A stretch of 64,000 nt of DNA from Tubulanus polymorphus (Eukaryota; Nemertea; Palaeonemertea; Tubulaniformes; Tubulanidae): NCBI RefSeq assembly GCF_964204645.1, contig NC_134029.1, positions 12,576,850 through 12,640,849 on the forward strand. Direction: 5' to 3'. Positions 34,516 to 46,560 of the stretch are shown piece after piece. How positions within the stretch are numbered: the first letter of the stretch is position 1; each line of letters begins with the position of its first letter. Below the pieces are notes generated by a model. The model made no database searches. It saw only the letters and a program-made list of their open reading frames with translations, and was not told where the DNA came from. A program made the translations under genes and the position numbers.

Positions 34516-36763
34516 TTAATCTTCAGAGTCGTCGTGATCCTTTTTTCGGTGGTCGGCGGTCCTTTTTTCTCCTGCAGGGCCGAGATTGTCAACAAATGAT
34601 TTGGTGGTAATAGCCAACGATTGCAATAATTTATCGATGTTAGCGCGCATTTCGTCGTCGACGGAGCGGTAATTAACTTTTCGAAAGAGAACGCTCACTC
34701 GTCCGCCGCGAGCCGGTCTCCGGTGCTCCAATGAACCCAAACCTAGATCTTTTAATCGTGAAAATTCGGCTTGCACTGTTTCACTAGGCATCCTCGTGCG
34801 GTTGACGATGAAGGACGCAGTAACTACTTCGCCTGGGGTGAGTAGTATTTTGGTAGCCAGGCGTGACGGCAATACATTTAAATCTTCCGCGATATTGTCA
34901 ATCACTCCCGACAAAAACTGTTTATGCACAATGAAGTGATTCATCAACCGTAGTGCGCGTACAGCGGTTTCTTTAGTGATTACATGGATGAACGCCTGAC
35001 ATTTCTGTTCGGATTTTAAAACCGGGACGGCTTCATTATTTTAAATTTTCAGCAAATCCTGTACCTGTGCTACAAGAAGATCGTCCAAAGATTTGCCGGA
35101 ATTTACTTGAAACAGTAACGTTGCGGCGTCGTTAATTGCTTGCAATACCATTGCTAATTGGTGCAACTGTCCTTTGGCTTTGCTATAAACGGCTGCTAGA
35201 TACAGGTTTTTATAATGATTTTCTTCCAGGAATTCCTGCGTCTTTGCCCAATTATCTAACATAACTTCTTTGGCGCCGACGTCATATTCATATACGTGAA
35301 AACCATCAGCATGAGTGGCATGTACCGTATATGATAAGCTGAAAGGAAAAAGGCAATACCGTGGTTAAAGTATAATGGAACATTAGGCAGATACGTGAAT
35401 TAATGGAGGGGTCTCGTCCACGTTTTTTTTAGATATTTTCTTATTGGTCAACGTTAAAGAATATCTTTCCGTTGCAAAGATGGAGTCTGCATGTTAATTT
35501 CTGTTATTGAATTGGGATTCTTCGGGAAAACAGGTTTCGGCAGGACCATCACAAAGCGGCTATATAATCTGTCGTCCTTGGCTACGCGTTCCTGATCGAG
35601 TAACTTGCACGTGGCATCTGGATGTGACATTCCGCATATGTTAAGAGTGGGTTTCTCTACGAGTATGGTAACTGGAAAACAAACGAGGAAAAAATTGAAG
35701 CTTAATTAATGGAATCTAATAAAATGTTAACGTATTAAATATCATATGAAATGAACGAAATAATATGTTTGATTTCAATCGAAATAACCATCCAATACAA
35801 CCGTACGTACAACATGGTTCGAATTGTTTCATAAATTGCGATAATTTTGCTGAATGTGTAACAATGTTTGTGAATAGTTTTATAAGATATTTCGCAGTAG
35901 CGTCATATCTTTTTGCTTATAAATCATGATTTATATAAACTGTATTGCATCGAAAAAGAATCGTTATTGAAAAAACGGATATTTTCGGAATATTACTATC
36001 TTTGAACAAAAGAGTTTACCTTGGCAATTTTGTTTTTTCATCGAGGCCGGTCCATTGTACGCCGTACAATATATACTTCGGTCGTAATCGGCGGCCGCAT
36101 TAGGTTTAAACAACCCTAGAGTCCCCGTCCAAGTGGTCATCTCATCCCAAAGCTGGATCAAATTTGGAGTCGTCTGCATCACCTTGAGGAGGGATTCGAC
36201 TGTAGTTGCTTTAACGAAGGTTTCATCGATTAGTACGGAAATCTACCCAGAAATAGTGTGTTTATCTAAAAAGTACCCACCAAGATTGCTACATTGTAGG
36301 CAGTATATAAGTAAATTTCTTTTCATAATATTGCTATAAGTAATGCTTGTTCTATGTAGTAATTTAAATTCCCTATCGTTAATTGTTGTCTATGTTGGAA
36401 AAAACTGGTATTGAACTTACATTGGTTGATATGCGAATCTTCGAGTTTGATGTTTGTAACCGATTCAACTGCGATAACAGAATCTCGGACTAAATCCATA
36501 GCGCCGCTTTTATTTGTGCCGGACGATCCTATGGCCATGCAAAAGAGAATGTTGGGTTGCCAGTAAGATTTGAATGCATGGATCTCGGAACGATACATGA
36601 AGTGCGAAGCAGCAGTAATAGTCAGCATCAAAATGTATTCCAAAGGAAACGCGCGAGAGTTCGAATACTGTCTTAGGATATCCAGAGTCAAGTTGTCGGC
36701 TACATCATCGGGCAGCGGCAACTTGTAGCAGGCATCAACGCGGGCTGTGTACTTGGACTCCAT
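34516..36763 (-). CDS. Split DUF3987-like P-loop protein gene
   Basis: Four exon-like blocks on the minus strand. Exon 1 is 36421-36763 (ATG 36763; Walker-A-like GSSGTNKS), donor GTAAGT. Exon 2 is 36020-36242 (TAG acceptor, QTTPNLIQLWDEMTTWTG, donor GTAAAC). Exon 3 is 35454-35671 (CAG acceptor; LNICGMSHPDATCKLL, RLYSRFVMVLPKP). Exon 4 begins at 35338 (TTTCAG acceptor). The order of P-loop, LWDE and D-R-L-x-x-R-F-x-x-x-P-x-P resembles DUF3987 proteins, phage/plasmid primase-helicase-like ATPases. Exon 2 to 3 join in phase; exon 1 to 2 do not, exon 3 ends at a TAA, and exon 4 has an in-frame TAA (35041-35043), so it may be decayed. A TATA-like GGTATAAATACTT lies 40 bp upstream of the ATG. Confidence 0.5.
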
Positions 36764-37379
36764 GACTGGTTGGTATGATGATACCTTTGCGAGACTAAGT
36801 ATTTATACCTATGGGAAAACGATGAACGTGCTTCAACGAATCAGTCAACAATTTTACAGAAAAATTGACAAACTCTAGTGGTAGTTCTTTATTTCATACA
36901 TTTTTCGATTTGCCAGGGTCAAGATTGTAAACAGGCAACTTTGACAGGAAACGGTCATATCAAAATTGCGTAATAAGGAGAGTATTTTCGTGGTCGTTAG
37001 CATCCAGAGGAAGTTTTGACACTAATCTGAAGGTAGCCTTAATGGGTGCCAGATGACTGACACGAAAGTTGTGTTGATATAGTGCCAACAGGCAACCGCT
37101 GCGACCACTCATAACCTAATAATGGAAAAAGTTTCACAATGTGAACATTGTTCAGACAACGAATATCCACGAATAAAGAATATTTCAACGAATATAAAAC
37201 TGCTTTCCTACACAAGAATATTCGCTATAAAAGTTTCAATATTATCCGAACGGCCATTATGATAACAATCAAAATTATAAAAACAATAATGATATGAAAA
37301 CGATAACACGAGATATGAATATAAAAGAGGCGCTAAATGATATATGATATGTGATGAGATTGATACAATACATTTCTGT
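36764..37379. other. Upstream region of the DUF3987-like gene, otherwise nothing seen
   Basis: Holds the TATA-like element (36799-36811, minus strand) close to the gene start. The remainder to 37379 has no recognisable gene or repeat. Confidence 0.4.
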
Positions 37380-37985
37380 TCTACATCGCGTTCTGGGGAT
37401 CAGCTGCGAGTTTCTCCTCATGATGAGAATCAAATCGAGTGCAAATTAATTTGTTACTACCAGTGATTTGGCTGCGGGTTTCAAGGAGTTAGTTTAACAA
37501 TACCTATTTTTCTTTACCAAACTAACCGTGTATTTACTAAGATAAATCTTTAGTGTACCGGGGAGTCGTAGGCCTAAACGAAACACGCCGAAGAGATATA
37601 GCGGAGAAAAGCTGTTATGTCGACGAGGTATCAAAATAAAAAAATATATTACTTTATTCGGCTGCGGGCTTCAACCTCTATATCAATACCATCAATACTC
37701 TATATTTCCTACAGTACATACCGATCATTGTCAAATGCACAAGGTATTTACTAAATACAAGTATATAACACACTCCTATCCGTATGCTGGACTCACACTT
37801 GACATTCGGAGTAAGCGTTCGCTGTGGGGGAAAGGAGATCGTTCGCTGTGTCGCTTGAAGTGTTTATCGAGTTTTACGCGACCTTAAGGCTTTAGTATGG
37901 TGGCTGATAAGATAAAAAAACACGAATATGCAAATGAGGGCGACATTACGACAAAACGACAAAACAAATAACGCGAGAAAACAAT
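37380..37985. repeat. Interspersed repeat, right copy of 1440-2039
   Basis: Same sequence as 1440-2039 with small differences and short indels (for example an extra ATCAATACC near 37685). It leads directly into the same minisatellite. Confidence 0.9.
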
Positions 37986-39575
37986 GATTTTGATTTTGTC
38001 GCCCGCGACAATTCATTATTTTGGTTTTGTCACACGCGACAATTCAATATTTTCGTTTTATCGCCCGTGACAATTCATTATTTTGGTTTTATCGCTTGCG
38101 AAAATTCATTAGTTTGGTTTTGTCGCCCGCGACAATTCAATATTTTGGTTTTATCGCCAGCGACAATTCAATATTTTGGTTTTGTCGCCCGCGAAAATTC
38201 AATATTTTTGTTTTATCGCCCGCGACAATTCATTACTTTGGTTTTATCGCCAGCGACAATTCATTATTTTGGTTTTGTCGCCCGCGATAATTCTTCCTTT
38301 TTGGTTTTGTCGCCCGCGACAATTCATTATTTTAGTTTTATATTTTGTTTTTGTCGCCCGCGACAATTTTCTTTTTTGGTTTTGTCGCCCGCGACATTTC
38401 AATATTTTGGTTTTATCGCTTGCGACAATCCAATATTTTGGTTTTATCGCCCACGATAATTCATTATTTCGGTTTTGTCGCCCGAGACAATTCATTATTT
38501 TGGTTTTATCGCCCGCGACAATTCCTTATTTTGGTTTTGTCGCCCGAGACAATTCACCATTTTGGTTTTGTCGCCTGGATAATTCACCATTTTGGTTTTG
38601 TCGCCCGCGACAATTCATTAGTTTGGTTTCGTCGCCCGCGACAATTCAATATTTTGGTTTTATCGCCCACGACAATTCATTATTTTGGTTTTATCTCCAG
38701 CGACAATTCATTATTTTGGTTTTGTCGCCCGCCACAATTCTTCTTTTTGGTTTTGACGCCCGCGACAATTCAATATTTTGGTTTTGTCACCCGCGACAAT
38801 TCATTATTTTGGTTTTATCGCCCGCCACAATTCAATATTTTGTTTTTATCGCCCGCGAGAATTCATTATTTTGGTTTTGTCGCCCGAGACAATTCATTAT
38901 TTTGGTTTTATCGCCCGCGACAATTCATTATTTTGGTTTTGTCGCCCGAGACAATTCATTATTTTGGTTTTATCGCCCGCGACAATTCATTATTTTGGTT
39001 TTATCGCCCGCGACAATTCATTATTTTGGTTTTGTCGCACGTGACAATTCAATATTTGGTTTTTGTCGGTTGAGACAATTCATTATTTTGGTTTTGTCGC
39101 CCGCCACAATTCTTCTTTTTGGTTTTGACGCCCGCGACAATTCAATATTTTTGTTTTGTCACCCGCGACAATTCATTATTTTGGTTTTATCGCCCGCCAC
39201 AATTCAATATTTTGTTTTTATCGCCCGCGACAATTCATTATTTTGGTTTTGTCGCCCGAGACAACTCATTATTTTGGTTTTATCGCCCGCGACAATTCAT
39301 TATTTTGGTTTTATCGCCCGCGACAATTCATTATTTTGGTTTTGTCGCACGTGACAATTCAATATTTTGTTTTTGTCGGTTGAGACAATTCATTATTTTG
39401 GTTTTATCGCCCGCGACAATTCAATATTTTTGTTTTATCGCCCGCGACAATTCATTAGTTTGGTTTTATCGCCCGCGACAATTCATTAGTTTGGTTTTGT
39501 CGCCCGCGACAATTCAATATTTTGGTTTTATCACCCGCGACAATTCATTAGTTTGGTTTTGTTGCCCACGACAAT
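37986..39575. repeat. 31-bp hairpin minisatellite, array 2 (about 51 units)
   Basis: Same unit as array 1, twice as long. A higher-order duplication is visible: 38740-39070 and 39110-39390 repeat the same series of variant units. Long forward frames (up to 392 codons) are repeat artefacts. Ends at 39575 against another dispersed repeat. Confidence 0.95.
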
Positions 39576-40140
39576 TCTTTTTCAGTCCACTTGGGACTTT
39601 AGTCCCAGCGGGCTATTGCGTTCACTTTTCGTCCGTCTGTCCATAGACGGAATCCAGTTATTTTTGGAAGTTTTGAAGATGCTTCAAGGTAATGTCTTGA
39701 TATTTGGTTTATACATGTATCTACCCTACACATCGTCAGCCCAAAAACCTGGCCCTGGCAGATTCAAGATGGCCGACTGGCAGCCATTGTTGTTTGCCAA
39801 AATCAGCACTTTTTAAACATTTTCGAAGTTTTCGTGGGAAATTTTGAAGACGCTTTGATCAATTACCTTGATCTTTCGGATGTATGTGAATCCCCCAGGG
39901 CCCATCAGCATAACAAAAATTGGGTCGATCGGACTCAAGATGACCGTCCCATGACCTTTTTTAGTGCCCAAAAATGTCAATTTTGGCCCGAATTCTGAGT
40001 CCTGTAGCTCCCTACTGGTTTGCCATTTCTCATTGCAATTTGTGATGGGTATTCTTTGGAAAGGGATGTTTTATACCTGAGACAGGTATTTTTGATCAGC
40101 CAATTATGACATGATTGGCGGCCATCTTGGTGTCATCAGT
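39576..40140. repeat. Dispersed repeat, inverted copy at 58560-58815
   Basis: 39578-39790 matches the reverse complement of 58590-58815 (shared GTCCACTTGGGACTTTAGTC, ATACATGTATCTACCCT, TTCAAGATGGCCGACTGGC). Within it the pattern 'gaagacgcttt...cttgat' recurs, suggesting internal duplication. No ORF. Confidence 0.7.
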
Positions 40141-40520
40141 ACTCATTCGTAGGTGGGAAAAAGTTCTTCCACATTATATTGATACCTAAAACACATTATT
40201 ATTCGAAAATGGAATTATTAAATTCATGGAATCAGTTGTAAAGCTGAAAAAAGAAAAACGGTTATGCTTCGGTCAAAGGAATGATAGATAATTTGTTACC
40301 TAGCAGTGCGGGTTTGCGTAGAACGTGTGATTCAGCTGTTAGCACTGACCGAGGCTACAATATTGTAACCTAGGTCGGTTCACTGCACAACTTTTTTTGT
40401 AAACACTGACCGAGGCTACAATATTGTAGCCTAGGTTGGTTCACTGCATGACCTTTGCTTGCGATTACTGGCCCAACCCCAGTCGGTTGTTTTTACAGTA
40501 TTTGAAGTACTGGCTAATTG
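40141..40520. repeat. Dispersed repeat with two 18-bp palindromes, inverted copy at 54990-55285
   Basis: Two ACCGAGGCTACAATATTGTA units about 60 bp apart contain the palindrome GGCTACAATATTGTAGCC or a near match. The flank 40180-40270 is the reverse complement of 55190-55285. Confidence 0.75.
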
Positions 40521-42540
40521 GATGTAACCATATATAAATAGTATTTTGAAGATGTGGTGACAGAGAGAATCAGTTTTTTATTTCGTCTTGAGAAGGTCCT
40601 ACAGTTCGCTATTCTGTGTCAAAATATGAATTGAAATATAAAGGATGGAGTTAGTTTGCTTTCCCGATACTGTATTTATCCTTTTAATCATGAAGGATAA
40701 TTGTGTTATAGCAATTATAGTGATAACCTACGACAGTTTCAAATTCACGTATTAGAAAACGAAAATTATCTTTAAATTCCAAATTTCATTTGGAAAGCGG
40801 CGTTTCTGCGCACAATTCCTAAAATGTCAGAATTCCGAAAACTAGGGATTCACACGGTTAGAATGTTAACTAAATAAGTTTCGTCCGAGCAAATGTATAC
40901 TATAAGAAACTAACGGCGAAACTTCACGGGTTGGTGCGGTCTGTGCGCTGCATGAACAGGTTTTTGGTATCAAATGTAAAATACCGGCCGTGTACATGTT
41001 CGGATTTGTACCGATACATTGAGTTTAGTTCAATTTTTGGATCATTATAGTTTAGGATCTCTGTGTGACGTCACTGAGCGCGCTGATCAAAAATAGTCTG
41101 CACACTGTGAGCATTACATGTTGCTTGGTTTTAAAGGACAGTGTGCTAATTGACTATATATGAAAATGGGCTTGACCAAAATTTTCTTCCTGACAGACGA
41201 ATGTATAATCGCACTGATATAGCTGTCTTGCTAGGTTGAAGGGTGTTTGAAATTCAGTTAAAATTCAATTAAATATCATAATTAATAAAATCTTATTGAC
41301 GGAAATTTACCGCTATATTTAGGTTATTTTTCAGTGCGTTTTAAAATTACATTGAATTCATCGTTCGAGGTTAATGATGGCGAAAAACAATTTAAATTGA
41401 GTCCAGTTGGGAGAATATTCCCTTACTTTAAGGGCAAGAAATTATTTACAATGGACTAATTTTCCGCTAGCAGCAAAACAACACACTGTTATCTGAACTG
41501 TTAATCATCACGTCATGTCTAGTTTAACAAGTAGATATATACTAAAAAATATGCGTGGTTTCCACGCGAGAACCAAAACAAGAGGGTTGTTAGTAGACAT
41601 ATTCAAGTTGGATGGTCATGATAATTTATAAAAACAGATGTAAGCAGTTGTAAACTTGTGAACAGAGGAAATATCAACATATATACACAATTGTGTCTAA
41701 CTTTCTCCTGTCTGGTTTTATGTTAAATATATCCCGAACAAAGATTTTGTTTGAATAAATATTCAAATATCGATCCGGAAGAGCAATGCGGCCAACAACA
41801 TTTTATTTTGAGTTAGAAAAAATGACCTGTTGACTCAGTAAGACGGCTTTTCGATTTACCGGGTGCGCACTACTATGTTTTAAATGGCTATGAAAACGGA
41901 GTCGAACCAAGAACAGCAATTAAGCTTGATGTATCGTTTCCCTCACAGATGACATATATCAGAATCAGTTTTCTCAAAATCTGTTTCTTACCGAAGTCCT
42001 TGACGTATCGGCCCCACTCCGCGTGGTTGCGCCACCTCGCGGGATTTACGCGAAGCAGCAAACACAAACATGGCCACTCTCTCAATTTTCAATGATAGAA
42101 ATCGTGTGTGCATTTCAATTATTTCGGCTGTTAGGGTTTTAAGGCACAATATAAGTTGATGATGTGATATAGCGATGTTAATTAATGATAATTCCGCAGT
42201 GAAGCTAGTCACGAACGGTGCCGATTGAGTGTACAGCTGCCAAAAACACTGTAATGCGCGTAGTTGCGTAACTATTTGCAGTGAATTGCAGACGAAACAT
42301 GAAGCCTTAACGGCCGTTTAAAAAAAAATTATACCAATCGCAATTGTAAAACAAGAAAATTAACTTTGACGCCTGCGAAAAAATGTTGAATTTCTGGTAT
42401 AAGCTAATGTAGAATTGTAAATTTGAAATCGAAATTTCGGGAATTATGAGATTTGGCGATTGGGTAGATGGTACAGTCTTCGACTGGTCTAATTTTTAAA
42501 AAAATTGTCAACTTGTGACTTCGATTCACTTTTGCCTCTA
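40521..42540. other. Host intergenic DNA, no confirmed gene
   Basis: A GC-richer patch at 41985-42090 reads on the minus strand as an exon-like frame ending at a GTAAGA donor (41988), but no product was recognised. Otherwise no repeats or ORFs stand out. Confidence 0.4.
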
Positions 42541-42856
42541 AGCTGGTCTGCAACTTCATTGCCTCCATGGTTGAAGAAAGAGCTCTTCTGATGTCTGCTT
42601 CATCATGACTTTGAGCATATCGTGTAGCCAGCCAGCCCGGTCCTGGGGCCCGGTCTGGCTGTCACTTGATATCCTAGACTTGAGTCTGGGTTGAAGTAGA
42701 CATTGTCATTTAAATAACTTATTCATGTTATTCTGTATGAATTACCCGTGTGTCTCGTATTTTCTTATTTTAAAATTTGTAAATGTATTGATTTTTGGAA
42801 TTTTATCCCAGAATTTCAATGTAATAAGGATCAATAAAGTATTGAATTTAATTGTC
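42541..42856 (+). mobile_element. Probable LINE 3' end
   Basis: A hairpin (CAGCCAGCCCGG ... CCGGTCTGGCTG, 42628-42660) lies 180 bp before a terminal AATAAAGTATTGAATTTAAT at 42834-42853. This GATCAATAAAGTATTGAAT(T) ending is common at 3' ends of non-LTR retrotransposons. No coding sequence remains. Confidence 0.4.
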
Positions 42857-45054
42857 ACCTTATACACATGCCATCAGTGGACGCGGAGCCGTATATGACA
42901 GCTATACTATTATAAATTGCTAATCTCATGAAACGTCTCTGCATATGTCTAATATCGAACATATTTTCTAAAACATTTGAATATTGAAATTATTTTACAC
43001 GTTTTTATATAGACCGCTTGTAGCCGCCGTTGAAATTCACGCCGGCCCAACTCAGATCGTAGATAGCTTCGTCATTCCACCGGCATCCCCATGTCAGGGT
43101 CTGACTTTTATATCAGACTTCCAAATCGTGTATACATCCGCCATTTAACCGAATAATCCGATTTACTTATCATTTCTATTTATCCCTGCCGCTCCTGATA
43201 TAATCATACATCCTTTACTATTACAATACGTCTTCTCATGATATTCAATGCGATATAACATTTCGACGTTCAAATAGAGGTCATTATATAATCACAGGAA
43301 GCCATTCTACATCTTTATCAATAATATTTTGCCAAATAGCTTGTATGTGTACACATAAACCTGTGACGTTTTGCACATTGATTTACGGTTGTCGTTTGTA
43401 AAAGGACGCTGAATGGTTATCATTGTTTAGGTTTCATAATGGTAACGTTTTATAAGGCGTCAAATAAAAATGAGATAGAACCTAAGTTAAAATTCTGGCC
43501 ATTTCTAAAATGTTATTACTAATTTTTAGTCAGTGCCGAACGTTTAGTTTTCCAACAATAATGAGGGGTGGTAGGTAGTCATGCAATTCAAGTCATCATT
43601 TATTACGCATTACTTCCGTGTTGTTGAAAATCTCGCGAGTCCTGGACCAAACCCCATTGAACAATGTGATCTGTGTGCTGGCCACAAATGCACACAGATT
43701 ACACTACACTTCCCATTACACACTCCAGTACCCACAGCTTTCATATATCCATCCAAATATTTAGAGTGTCTTTCTTCCTGGATTCGTGCTTGAATATGTA
43801 CATAAGATTTTACAAATGAACACAAAGAAATAACAAGAATTGAGGTCTCGGTTATTCGGTGACAAGTCGAATCGTTTGGAACTAAGAAAAATTCTCAGAC
43901 TTAGAAAAGTCTGGCTTAATTTGAATTTCCGAAAAGTACGACTACTAATTGTTTCTGTTATCGGAAATTAAATCAACATCTACATCTAATGTATCTATTG
44001 ATACGAAACGGTTTTATACATTTGTTGTCTAATACAAATTAATACAGGTCAGCAGAATTTAAGGGCTTTCACCGTTGAGTAGTATCTGTTATGAGGCCTG
44101 ATCATGCACATGTGTTATATTAGAAATACAGACTTTTCAATTTTTTAGGCAAATGTTGCCTTAAATATATTCCCCGCGTCTTTATTTTCTTGAGGGATTT
44201 CTCTTGATTGTTAAAACAATATCAAATCATCTTGTCTCAAAAAGTATGAAATCTAGGCTGAAATATGTAGCCAATTTGGAATTGGATGAAATGTTCAAAA
44301 TAAGCCATTCGACCCTGTTATCAAACATATCAGTGTTCTTTAAAACACATGTTAAATATCGGAGGATTTTTAAGCCGAGCTTCAAACATTTCGATTCCTG
44401 AACTAAAATAATTATGTGGCATGTGATTATCCAAGACTATATGACTATGAATATGTTTTAGGTGACTGTTTAAGGTGTTCCTTTTATCCGGGAAGGATTT
44501 GTTTCAATCTCACTTTTAAGATATCAACTATGAATAGTAACGGTATCGAGTGATCGCTGGCAGATTTAGCAGTTAAAATCGTCTCATTTTTTAAATGTTT
44601 GCGTTGATGAAGGCGATTAAAGGGACACATGACATCCACTGCATATAAAACAGTAGATAGTTTTCTGGAGAGTTTGGATGCTCTGATGAACTATCAGCTG
44701 TTGGTTGGTTAAAGCATAGCAGTGCTAAATGTCTATGGTTATAGTACATTGCAGGTGACCCAAATGATTCGCCTGCTGCCTGGATACTATAAACCTGGTA
44801 CCTACGAGCATGGACTCTTTTAGATGGATGTCAGGACCTTATAGTACAGTGTTCATGACTATTAGACCCGGGTGACCCGAATTCCCCACCTGCCTGAAAA
44901 TCTCATAGTGGAGGTAATGCGTATATCTTTTCTGCACACCGATCTCCTTGAAAGGTCAAAATGCTATTTTTGTGAAGAAGTACACGGACCTCTCCATCTG
45001 ATACTTTTAACACAGGGTACATAAATATTTAAATAATACTTTTAAACAAGATTT
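42857..45054. other. Host intergenic DNA, no gene recognised
   Basis: Only short frames and no recognised repeats. Confidence 0.4.
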
Positions 45055-46340
45055 CTTCAGAATAAAAACTACGTCCAAATATCTGGCTAAAGTACTCCCT
45101 GGCTCTGGATACTTTTTCTGATTCTCACATTCAGCACAATATGGATCTTTTAGACAAACTCAAAAATCTCAAACCTGATGGCTAAAAATTTATATCTTTC
45201 GACGCTATATCCTTGTTTACAAATATACCATTGGAACCAACTCTCAATTTATTAAGAAGAAAACTCCCGGACTCCAATCTTGATCTCCCGATTCCTGTAG
45301 ATTGCTTACTTGAACTTTTGGAGCACTGTACAACCAATCTATACTTCCAATTCCAATACAAATTCTATGAACAAATTTTCGGTTTCGCTATGGGTAACCC
45401 ATTATCCCCCATTTTGGCAAATCTTTTCCTTGAACATTTTGAATCCGAAATTCTACCCAATTACACTGGCTCTAAACCTAACTTTTGGATTAGATATGTT
45501 GATGACATTCTATGCTTAGTTTCTGATGATTTCGATCTTAACTCTTTTATTGACTTCATCAACTCTCAATATCCATCTTTTAAATTCACATTTGAATGGG
45601 AACAAAATGACCAAATTCCGTTTTTAGATGTTCTAATCCACAATAAATACACTAATTTATTTTTTTCAGTCTACCGTAAACCGATCAACGCTGAGGCATA
45701 TCTCCATTTCTTTTCGTTTAATGCTAAATCAATCATTGGTCTCGCTCAAGGCCTCTTTCTCTGTGCACTGCGGATCTGCGATGAAATCTTCCTTTCGGCT
45801 GAATTTGACCACATATCCAAATTTCTTAAAAAATTGGCTTACCCTGATCACATTTTGAAAATCGCTATTTCTAAGGCTAAACGTACTTTCTTTAACTCTA
45901 AACCTCCAGAAAATAAAAAAAAAACACATTTCAAAATCCATTGTAGTTCCGTATGTACCTGTTTTGGAAAAGTTTCATCACTTCCATTATTGGATAAACG
46001 AATCATTTTCTCACGTATGAAAGCAAAATTAGCAAGACTTTGGTAAAAAAAGAATCAATCTAAACCTTTGGACTGCAGAGTTTTCAAAATTCCTTGTTTT
46101 GGCTGTGATAAAATGTACTTTGGAGAAACTGGTCGTGATTTAAAAACTCGAATTTCGGAACACAAAAAGGATATAATAAATCAAAAACCGGCTAGTGGTG
46201 TAGCCAATCATGTTTGGAACACTGGTCATCGTTTTAATTTTGATAAAGCCGAAATTATTTATACTTCCAGCAATTACACTAAACGCCACACAGTTGAGTC
46301 TGCCCTAATTACTCGTCACTCAGATATTAGTAAATAATGG
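45055..46340 (+). pseudogene. Penelope-like element: reverse transcriptase and GIY-YIG nuclease
   Basis: Coding similarity starts near 45,055 in a degenerate 5' part (a frameshift near 45,100 and an in-frame TAA near 45,182). From 45,185 the frame reads SFDAISLFTNIPL, then GFAMGNPLSPILANLFLEHF and IRYVDDILCL (catalytic YVDD), FLDVLIH and VYRKP, the Penelope RT order. TAA 46044-46046 interrupts the same frame before the GIY-YIG domain (FKIPCFGCDKMYFGETGRDL, RISEHKKDI) which runs to TAA 46335-46337. RT synthesises DNA from the element RNA and GIY-YIG nicks the target; with at least three lesions this copy is dead. The 5' end of the element was not found. Confidence 0.9.
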
Positions 46341-46560
46341 CTTTTTTTCCCAACAATTCCATTACTCAATGCCTTGCCAAACACTAATTAGTTACTCACT
46401 CACCAATTTACTCAATTAACCTGTTCTCCTCTTTATGTATACCCCTGTTTTTAGTCAATATCTCAAACCTGACGATGATCTCTAGTGTGAGATCGAAACG
46501 TCGTGTTCTTACATTTTAGATTGTTTCAATTAATAAATTCTCGATTTTAGATTTCTTTTA
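46341..46560 (+). mobile_element. 3' end of the Penelope-like element
   Basis: Noncoding tail after the GIY-YIG stop. Contains the hammerhead-like motif and a final TTAATAAATTCTCGATTTTAG. Confidence 0.5.
46469..46510 (+). ncRNA. Hammerhead-ribozyme-like motif
   Basis: CTGACGA (46469-46475, fits CUGANGA) is followed by a 6-bp stem GATCTC/GAGATC (46477-46482, 46489-46494) and GAAA (46495-46498), the order and spacing of hammerhead box 1, stem II and box 2. Penelope-like elements are known to carry hammerheads. I could not place stems I and III with certainty, so it may be a degenerate relic. Confidence 0.45.

Noticed and set aside
38021-39816. Open frames up to 392 codons over minisatellite array 2
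   Set aside because: Same repeat artefact; peptide sequence is the rotated repeat unit.
41888-42212. Exon-like minus-strand frames ending at a GTAAGA donor
   Set aside because: No recognisable protein, no partner exon and competing frames over the same bases; too weak to call.
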